Assembly: GCF_009729415.1 (NCBI RefSeq)
Contig: NZ_MPKW01000005.1
Span: forward strand, 372,001 to 436,000
From: Mycolicibacterium sp. CBMA 234
GTDB lineage: Bacteria > Actinomycetota > Actinomycetes > Mycobacteriales > Mycobacteriaceae
Length of the DNA: 64,000 nt
Direction of reading: 5' to 3'
Shown here: piece after piece, positions 49,210 to 54,413 of the stretch
Numbering within the stretch: the stretch's first letter is position 1
How the letters are laid out: the number at the start of each line of letters is the position of its first letter
Translations under genes and position numbers: made by a program
Notes under the pieces: generated by a model
What the model was told of the DNA's origin: nothing
The model's input: only the letters and a program-made list of their open reading frames with translations
The model's database searches: none

Positions 49210-50222
49210 CGCGAGGACGGGCCGGTGCGATGGGCAGGCAAGGCGCCATCGGTGGTTGACGATTGCTGGGCCGTCGCGGGCGCAAGGACGGGGAAAACTG
49301 TCTCTTGTCCCTGCCGTCCCTTGAGTATCACCTGCTCGGATGGTCCCCACACGAACCTGTCGCGAGCCGCCCGTTGAACCGCGGCCGTCACCATCACCGC
49401 CGCGCGCCCGTCCCGCCCCGCCAGTCCAGACAACCGAAACGCCACGTTGGTGGAATCGCCGATTACCGCCTCGACCGAGCGTGTCATCGCCGACAACGCG
49501 GCTTCACCTTGCACGACTGCCCAGCCCATCTGGATCGGTGATCCGTCCGGGTTTCGCAATGGCAACCCGGGACCCAGGGTGCCGACGCGCTCGTTGGCGG
49601 CCAACGCGAAAGTGATCGCCAAGGCCACCGCGTCGGGGACCGCGCTGGGCTCCCACACCGCATACAGGGCGTCACCGGCGTAGTGGTTGAGCGTGCCGCG
49701 GTGCGCACGCAGGATGGCGCTGAGTTCACCCCACAGCACGTTCAGACCTGACGCGATCGCACGTGGATCAGTCACTTCCGAGAGGGTGGAGTAGTTCACG
49801 ATGTCCCCGACCACCATGACCATCGGAGAGAGGTTGATGCGCGCACGGGTCAGGCCTGGATCGACATGGCTCGAACCGGTGAACCGGTCGGCATCGAACG
49901 TCAGCGTCAGATCGCCCACACAGATGACATCGCCGGACTTGATCGGCATCGGTACCGCGCGCTCGAGCCGCATCCCGTTGATCCGCGTCCCGTTTGTGCT
50001 GGTGTCGATCACGAACGCCCGCGCCGTCTCCGCATCAAGGCGGACCTCTAGGTGGTTGCGCGAAATCTGAGGATCATCGACCACCATCCGCCGCTCGGAC
50101 GGAATCCCCGGGCATTCGCGTCCCACAAAGAGCTGGCCAAAAATCGGCACCCGCCGCCGTGGGACTCCCGGCGCCGATACGTCGAGGTATCCCAGTGGTC
50201 CCTCGACGGGCGCATCGGACAC
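49206..50222 (-). CDS. FHA-domain class III nucleotide cyclase
   Basis: A 338-residue protein. Residues about 30-108 form an FHA phospho-Thr-binding domain (VGRE; ISRNHLEV at 53-60; STNGTRING at 75-83). Residues about 132-300 form a class III cyclase domain. Metal ligands Asp140 (VVGDIVNYS) and Asp184 (YAGDALYAVW) and the catalytic pair Asn259/Arg263 (STNVAFR) are present. The two base-selecting positions differ from classic adenylate cyclases: Lys is His180 and Asp is Ala252, so nucleotide choice is open. GTG 50222. It is the first gene of the exporter operon and probably makes the ligand for the exporter's cNMP domains. Confidence 0.88.
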   Translation of the reverse strand: MSDAPVEGPLGYLDVSAPGVPRRRVPIFGQLFVGRECPGIPSERRMVVDDPQISRNHLEVRLDAETARAFVIDTSTNGTRINGMRLERAVPMPIKSGDVICVGDLTLTFDADRFTGSSHVDPGLTRARINLSPMVMVVGDIVNYSTLSEVTDPRAIASGLNVLWGELSAILRAHRGTLNHYAGDALYAVWEPSAVPDAVALAITFALAANERVGTLGPGLPLRNPDGSPIQMGWAVVQGEAALSAMTRSVEAVIGDSTNVAFRLSGLAGRDGRAAVMVTAAVQRAARDRFVWGPSEQVILKGRQGQETVFPVLAPATAQQSSTTDGALPAHRTGPSSR

Positions 50223-50755
50223 CGATTCAATCTAAAGTCCCCGAGCGGCTCGCGCCGGCAAACACAGAGCGTCCACAGCAAGCCAGCAGGTGCCGGCGGA
50301 GCAAGGCGGGTCACACTTGTGATCGAGCAGCTCGTCAGGGCTGCCAGATCGCTATGCGCACAAGCTGAACCAAGCACCGCCAGAACCGGCCTCCCGGCGT
50401 TCAAGCCCGTCCAGGAATCGGGTCCGGCTGGGAGTTTGCTGTGACCGCAATCTCGGCTGCAAAACACCCTGTTCACACCAGAGGAAATTGCGCGATCTCA
50501 ACGGGTCCAGGCGCCACAGGCCAGGCGATTTAACGGCAATGTTTGGGATCGGTAGCCGGTGCCGCGTCCCACGATGGGCAGGCAATATCAGCGGCCCAAG
50601 AATTAACCAAGAACCTGCGTACACGCTGACCTGACCTGGATAGCATCACCACCATCCAGGCGAACTGCCCACAGTCCGGGCGTGTCGCCGACGACTGAGC
50701 CAGGCAATGGAAGGACCGCAGGACCACCACCACACGACAACAGGAGATAACCATC
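50223..50755. promoter_or_regulatory. Divergent control region of the peptide system
   Basis: This 533-bp region separates the minus-strand exporter operon from the plus-strand peptide genes and has no convincing coding sequence. It holds one CCAAG-N6-CCAAG direct repeat (50596-50611) and a 7-base inverted repeat CCTGGAT/ATCCAGG (50635-50641 and 50654-50660). Promoters for both directions must lie here, but I cannot assign -10/-35 boxes with confidence. Confidence 0.5.
50596..50611 (+). promoter_or_regulatory. Direct repeat CCAAG-AATTAA-CCAAG
   Basis: Two CCAAG pentamers are spaced 11 bp start to start, one helical turn, 145 bp before the first peptide gene. The same pattern (first C variable, AATT conserved in the spacer) recurs at 52189-52204 and 52302-52317. 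The spacing suits a regulator binding as a head-to-tail dimer. Confidence 0.5.
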
Positions 50756-50908
50756 ATGACCGAACCAGGACAGGTACCCGAGGCAAACCAGGGATCCGAC
50801 GAGCTCGATGATTTGTCCCCCCAGGAGAACGCCGCCGCCGAACTGAAGGGCGGCGGATCCGCCCCCGCGGGCGGCGGTCATGGTGGATCTCGCGAGATCC
50901 ATTGGTAA
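50756..50908 (+). CDS. Double-glycine leader peptide precursor 1
   Basis: A 50-residue gene; ATG 50756 follows AGGAGA. The N-terminal part is acidic and ends DDLSPQENAAAELKGG. Cleavage after Gly33 would release GSAPAGGGHGGSREIHW, a 17-residue Gly/His-rich core without cysteine. Leader hydrophobic residues at -4 (Leu30) and -14 (Leu20) fit C39 recognition. It lies divergently next to the C39 exporter operon and shares its leader pattern with three other small genes here. Function of the mature peptide is unknown. Confidence 0.75.
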   Translation: MTEPGQVPEANQGSDELDDLSPQENAAAELKGGGSAPAGGGHGGSREIHW

Positions 50909-51120
50909 CCCGCGTTCACAGCACGCACGTTTGACCATCGCAGCAGATGTTCGTCGTCGACTGGCCCGTACCGACCCGGTCAGGAACGACGAAAGCCCTA
51001 CCGACACAGCAAAGCCGACGTCGAGGGCACGAAAGATGTTGTTACGTCCCATAGTTGAATTTTGCCTCGTCCACCGACCGATGGACGGGACGGCTCAACC
51101 AACCGAAAGAAAGGGTAGAG

Positions 51121-51267
51121 ATGATGTCCGACACAGAAAACGACCCGCCGGTCATGTCCGGAGAGGGCGACGCGATCGAGGATTTGGCCCCGGCCGACGC
51201 GGACACGGTAAAGGGCGGATTCAATCCGCAGCCTGAGCCGCCCGGGAAACCGACGCAGCGCCAATAG
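51121..51267 (+). CDS. Double-glycine leader peptide precursor 2 (NPQPEPPG core)
   Basis: A 48-residue gene. ATG 51121 and ATG 51124 are adjacent and follow GAAAGAAAGGG, which decides the start over an upstream in-frame ATG at 51055. The leader ends IEDLAPADADTVKGG. Cleavage would release FNPQPEPPGKPTQRQ, a 15-residue Pro-rich core. The leader is two residues shorter between the D-L-x-P motif and Gly-Gly than in the other three. There is no Cys, Ser or multiple Thr for lanthionine-type rings. Confidence 0.78.
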   Translation: MMSDTENDPPVMSGEGDAIEDLAPADADTVKGGFNPQPEPPGKPTQRQ

Positions 51268-51347
51268 ATTACGGGCGCCTGTTGTCTCCCTAGGGACGCG
51301 GTCGCCACGCCAATGACCACAACCGAATTCATCAGGAAGGAAGCATC

Positions 51348-51479
51348 ATGACAAACCCCGAGGAAGCAATCGAGGACCTCGCACCCGAGGAGGACGACGC
51401 AGGCAGCGTGAAGGGCGGTGGGGTGAATGAACCTCCGCCCACTGAACACGGCGGTGGAGGCAGCCACCCAGGGCGCTGA
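51348..51479 (+). CDS. Double-glycine leader peptide precursor 3
   Basis: A 43-residue gene; ATG 51348 follows AGGAAGGAAG. The leader MTNPEEAIEDLAPEEDDAGS continues V-K-G-G, and cleavage would release GVNEPPPTEHGGGGSHPGR (19 residues, Pro/Gly/His-rich). The EAIEDLAPE block is nearly identical to precursor 2 (DAIEDLAPA), showing common descent. It is followed five bases later by a perfect 13-bp hairpin, so it ends the plus-strand peptide transcript. Confidence 0.78.
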   Translation: MTNPEEAIEDLAPEEDDAGSVKGGGVNEPPPTEHGGGGSHPGR

Positions 51480-51483
51480 AAAT

Positions 51484-51516
51484 ACGGGGCCGGTCGACAC
51501 TGCCGACCGGCCCCGT
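51484..51516 (+). terminator. Terminator after the plus-strand peptide genes
   Basis: A perfect 13-bp stem ACGGGGCCGGTCG / CGACCGGCCCCGT (51484-51496 and 51504-51516) with a 7-base loop, starting five bases after the stop of precursor 3. No U-run follows. Strength and position make it the end of the plus-strand peptide transcript. Confidence 0.85.
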
Positions 51517-51706
51517 GCAGGCTGCACGAAACCAAAGACATCACGACCCACTCAAGTGGGGCTTGAGATGGCCCGCCGCACGGACCAAGCTGGGCGTGGA
51601 CATGCCGCAAAGCGCTTGCGGCGCCGCACAATTGGGAGGATCTCTGCCGTCTAGATCGCCCAACAGATCGCCACGAAAATGCCGCGCTAGTCGCGCTGCG
51701 TATGCG

Positions 51707-51960
51707 TCACGGTCCGTAGGGATTGTTTGCATTCCAGTGCGGCGGCGCAGTTGGTCCGCGCTCATCGATGAGAATTCTGTTGGGACGCTTGGGATCAACC
51801 CACACCGCGACGGTCGCACCGGGTTGATACCTGGGGATGTTGCGGGACCCTTCAATGCGACGCGTGACGTCGTAGGGCGGTCTGCCCGAGCTCGATGCTC
51901 GCCTAACCCAAGCAACGAGCGTGGTAGTTAGCGTGTCGGACTCGCGTTCCGGAGCAACTG
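51707..51960 (-). pseudogene. Start-less fragment of a small membrane/envelope-type protein
   Basis: One minus-strand frame is open from 52039 to TGA 51707-51709 but has no ATG, GTG or TTG before its conserved part. It reads GRPPYDVTRRIEG, then RYQPGATVAVWVDPKRPNRI and LIDERGPTAPPHW. The pattern PPY...R......QPG..V.V.VDP..P.R..ID is typical of the C-terminal domain of actinobacterial proteins of the SHOCT/DUF3592-like neighbourhood (memory-based). The N-terminal part is missing and peptide gene 4 occupies the place where it should begin. I regard it as a truncated gene. Confidence 0.5.
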
Positions 51961-52125
51961 CTATTGACCTTTTCCTGCGCCGCCGCCGCTGCCATGCCAG
52001 GTGCCGACCTGCAGCCCGCCGCCCTTCACATCGGCCGACTCATCTTTGCTGGGCTGCAAATCCGCAATGTTGTCAGCCTGGTCTGCGTGGTCGCTGTTCG
52101 CGTCCCGTTGTTCATTGCCGCTCAT
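51961..52125 (-). CDS. Double-glycine leader peptide precursor 4
   Basis: A 54-residue gene on the minus strand; ATG 52125 follows AAAGGAA. The leader ends IADLQPSKDESADVKGG and cleavage would release GLQVGTWHGSGGGAGKGQ (18 residues, Gly-rich, one Trp, one His). The spacing from D-L-x-P to Gly-Gly is the same as in precursors 1 and 3. It is transcribed toward the other three, with a direct-repeat site 64-79 bp upstream of its start. It has no cysteine. Confidence 0.75.
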   Translation of the reverse strand: MSGNEQRDANSDHADQADNIADLQPSKDESADVKGGGLQVGTWHGSGGGAGKGQ

Positions 52126-52432
52126 CTCAGAGATTCCTTTCGGTGTCGTCAGCCCAGGGGTGGACTGGGTAGAGCGTGCCTCTGACGACTTGGGGAATTC
52201 TTGCGGCGCAGGTCAGATGCGGTAGTTGATCAACCACCCGCGGGTTGACGGCAACGATGTTGCTCGGCGCGGAAGTCCACATCACGCTGGAATTCCCGCC
52301 GCCAAGAATTTCCCAAGCAATTACCAAGAGGCTCATCCCAACCTTGACGTAACGCGCGGACGATTCACCGAGTAATCGATCGGCCGCCGCACCCGATGTT
52401 GAGCGTCCCTACTACACCGAAAGGAACCGGCC
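52126..52432. promoter_or_regulatory. Divergent control region with two CCAAG direct-repeat sites
   Basis: A 307-bp non-coding stretch between precursor 4 (minus) and an exported-protein gene (plus). It carries GCAAG-AATTCC-CCAAG on the minus strand (52189-52204) and CCAAG-AATTTC-CCAAG on the plus strand (52302-52317), so each gene has one copy in its own orientation. An imperfect inverted repeat around CCCGCGGG lies at about 52232-52250. No coding sequence is supported here. Confidence 0.5.
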
Positions 52433-52789
52433 ATGAACCGGATTTCGCGATTCACAACGACTCTATTGGTAGCCAGCGGGTTAGGGCTCGGCGTTTTGGC
52501 CGCCGGCACCGCCGGTGCCGATACCTCCTATACCTTCGGCCCATTCCAATGGTGCCCGGGACAACCCTTCCCAGGGGACCTCGTATTCGAGGACGGCGGC
52601 ATCTGCCACACCTACTACTACTCCCAGGCTTATGGCGACGGCGGCGCGGTGGGGGGTGCCCACTACTGGGAGGGCGAGAACAAATTCCCGACTCCAATCC
52701 CGCCGCCACCGCCGCCGGCGAATGCGCCGAACATCTTCCAGCAGTGCCCCGGCCTTATTCCCTTTGTTAACTGCCTGCCCGGGTTGTAG
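52433..52789 (+). CDS. Small secreted protein with Pro-rich segment
   Basis: A 118-residue protein with a signal peptide (FTTTLLVASGLGLGVLAAG, cleavage near A-G-A). The mature part has four cysteines (QWCPGQ, GGICHTY, QQCPGL, VNCLPGL) and a run of prolines (IPPPPPPANAP). ATG 52433 follows GAAAGGAA. It is Tyr/Gly-rich (TYYYSQAYGDGG). It shares a promoter region, and possibly a regulator, with peptide precursor 4. No known family recognised. Confidence 0.65.
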   Translation: MNRISRFTTTLLVASGLGLGVLAAGTAGADTSYTFGPFQWCPGQPFPGDLVFEDGGICHTYYYSQAYGDGGAVGGAHYWEGENKFPTPIPPPPPPANAPNIFQQCPGLIPFVNCLPGL

Positions 52790-52830
52790 CAAAAACGGCC
52801 GTCTACCCCCAAACAAGTTCGCAAATATGT

Positions 52831-52858
52831 GTCACAAAAGCACGCGGTAGCTGCTCCT
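52831..52858 (+). promoter_or_regulatory. Putative SigJ-like ECF promoter (GTCACA-N16-GCTCCT)
   Basis: GTCACA at 52831-52836 and GCTCCT at 52853-52858 are separated by 16 bases, 46 bp before the GTG of the next exported-protein gene. The same two boxes with the same spacing occur upstream of the genes at 53925 and 56633. The M. tuberculosis SigJ consensus, as I recall it, is GTCACA-N16-CGTCCT. Confidence 0.55.
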
Positions 52859-52904
52859 ACCTATAGCCCCAATCGGGGCCACGACCATAGCCAAGGAGCA
52901 CACC

Positions 52905-53423
52905 GTGAACACCACCGATAACCCCGACCCCACCACCGGGCCTAACCTGAAGAAGCGGGCTGGCCGAGCCCTGCTCGCCGGCGGCTTGACCGTGACGGGA
53001 CTGGGCCTGGGACTGGGCGCGGGTACCGCCTCTGCCGGCGATCAAGTAACCATGACCTGCCCCGGAACCGTCACACAGGGCACCAGCGGCACTGTCACCG
53101 TCGCGGGTTTCCCGGGCCCCTCGGGGACAGACCCGATCTTTGTTAGCGACGGACCAGACCTCGAGAAATACGTGGGTCCCGGTTGGGGCACCAGCAACGG
53201 TGCGATCGCGGTCACCTGGCCTAACGCCCCTCTCGGCCCGCACACACTGACGGCGTGGCAGATTAGCCAAGCCGGGTCGGCGACTTGCACCGTCGTAGTT
53301 GTTGCCCCGCTGAGCAACCCGGGCGTCCCGGACGGTGGCTACCAGCCCAACTGCATGCCCACCTCGGTCGCGTGCTTGCCACATCACGGGACCATCATCG
53401 GAGTCAAGCCTCCGGTCAGATAG
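52905..53423 (+). CDS. Secreted beta-sandwich-like protein
   Basis: A 172-residue protein. GTG 52905 follows CCAAGGAGC. A signal sequence with Lys-Lys-Arg start covers about residues 15-46 (LLAGGLTVTGLGLGLGAGTA then S-A-G). The mature part, VTMTCPGTVTQGTSGTVTVA onward, alternates short strands and Gly/Pro turns as in Ig-like folds. It resembles the minus-strand protein at 56214-56633 (both have T-x-x-C-P-x-x-x-x-x-G then a T-rich strand), and both have the same promoter, so they may be paralogues. Confidence 0.65.
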   Translation: MNTTDNPDPTTGPNLKKRAGRALLAGGLTVTGLGLGLGAGTASAGDQVTMTCPGTVTQGTSGTVTVAGFPGPSGTDPIFVSDGPDLEKYVGPGWGTSNGAIAVTWPNAPLGPHTLTAWQISQAGSATCTVVVVAPLSNPGVPDGGYQPNCMPTSVACLPHHGTIIGVKPPVR

Positions 53424-53851
53424 GACCGGACCCGCTAGACGCCATCGTGTTCATGCCGATCCACGCCCCGCACACAGCGTTGCAAGAATTGAGCCAAACC
53501 GGTTCGTGCGCAATACATTCCGGGCCCAATACGGGGTGCGTGTGAATCGGGCCGACAGAAGCGAGGCAGCCGAAAACCAGCAGCAACCACGGCTACGAGT
53601 CGACATTGTCATGGATTGCAGCGGCTATGGGCCACGACCGGTGAAAACGGCACGGCGCTGCCCTTGATGGGCCGCTCTCACAGGTGGGACGATCAACCCA
53701 GAACCACACGGACAGCTTTTTCAGCAAACTGATTTCACGACCCGGGCAGGTCGCACTGGCCAGCGCACCTAGGCGGGTACAGCATCTAGGCGGGTGCAGA
53801 GGAATGTTCTCAGCTCAGAGCAGACGGTCGCCAAGAAGTGAGTCAAAAAGT
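53424..53851. other. Non-coding stretch with a short direct repeat
   Basis: No ORF here has a credible start signal or protein-like composition. CTAGGCGGGTACAG and CTAGGCGGGTGCAG (53769-53782 and 53786-53799) form a direct repeat with a 17-bp period. A degraded relative of the CCAAG site (GCAAG-AATTGAG-CCAAA, 12-bp spacing) is at 53482-53498. The stretch may be the residue of a deleted gene. Confidence 0.4.
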
Positions 53852-53879
53852 GTCCGTCCCGACGGCAGTAGTCGCTCCT
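53852..53879 (+). promoter_or_regulatory. Putative SigJ-like ECF promoter (GTCCGT-N16-GCTCCT)
   Basis: GTCCGT (53852-53857) and GCTCCT (53874-53879) are 16 bases apart and lie 45 bp upstream of the DUF6636-like gene. Only the first three bases of the -35 box match the other two copies, but the spacing and the extended GCTCCTACTTGTGA block are the same. Confidence 0.45.
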
Positions 53880-53924
53880 ACTTGTGAAGCGCCCCCACCC
53901 TCGGCCGTGACCACAAGGAGCATC

Positions 53925-54413
53925 ATGACCATCGCCAATGTTTGCAAGAAACTGATGACCTCGACCCTCGGCGCGGCCGTCGCCCTGGTCACACCCGCCG
54001 TACTGATTGGCGGTGCGGCAACCGCACACGCAGACACCGTCGACCAGAATTTTCAATCGCCATCGGGGAACATCGCCTGCTCCCTGACGTTCGTCCCGCC
54101 CGGTCCATCGGTCGGTTCGGGCGGAAACGCCGTCCAGTGCGATGTGGGTGATCACACCTGGCCGGCGCCGCAGCCGCGGACGAATTGCCTCGACACCGGC
54201 GGCGACACCGTCATCCTGCGGGCGGGCGGCGGGCCCGTCCTAGCCTGCCACCGCGGCAGTTTGGTTCCCTCGTCGTGGCCAGCTCTCGAATATGGCCAAA
54301 CACGGTCCGCCGGAACGATCACCTGTGACAGCGAGACTTCCGGGATGACGTGTACCGACTCCAGCACCGGTCACTTCTTCCGCATGTCGCGCGACTCCTA
54401 CGAGGTGGGGTGA
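53925..54413 (+). CDS. Secreted DUF6636-like protein
   Basis: A 162-residue exported protein. ATG 53925 follows ACAAGGAGC. The signal peptide ends near A-T-A-H-A. The mature part carries the DUF6636 pattern: FQSPSGNIACSLT, VQCDVGDHTW, then spaced cysteines (RTNCLDTGG, VLACHRG, ITCDSETSGMTCTD), ending GHFFRMSRDSYEV. Six cysteines suggest three disulfides. The TGA overlaps the ATG of the lipoprotein gene, so the two products are made together. Confidence 0.78.
   Translation: MTIANVCKKLMTSTLGAAVALVTPAVLIGGAATAHADTVDQNFQSPSGNIACSLTFVPPGPSVGSGGNAVQCDVGDHTWPAPQPRTNCLDTGGDTVILRAGGGPVLACHRGSLVPSSWPALEYGQTRSAGTITCDSETSGMTCTDSSTGHFFRMSRDSYEVG

Noticed and set aside
49206..50222. Reading the cyclase as a plain FHA adaptor without enzyme activity
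   Set aside because: Both metal-binding Asp residues and the Asn/Arg pair are present, so catalysis is likely even though base-selecting residues differ.
50052..50444. 130-codon plus-strand ORF in the divergent control region
   Set aside because: It begins antisense inside the cyclase gene and has no start signal or family character.
50880..51236. 118-codon plus-strand ORF across peptide genes 1 and 2
   Set aside because: Arg-rich, no start signal, and out of frame with the two peptide genes whose ribosome binding sites and leaders are convincing.
51484..51516. Attachment site or IS end
   Set aside because: The inverted repeat is a compact hairpin with a 7-base loop right after a stop codon; no transposase or target duplication is nearby.
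51541..51915. 124-codon minus-strand ORF
   Set aside because: It overlaps the start-less conserved frame 51707-51960 in another phase. Neither the upper part nor the 74-codon part from 51765 has a ribosome binding site or a recognisable family.
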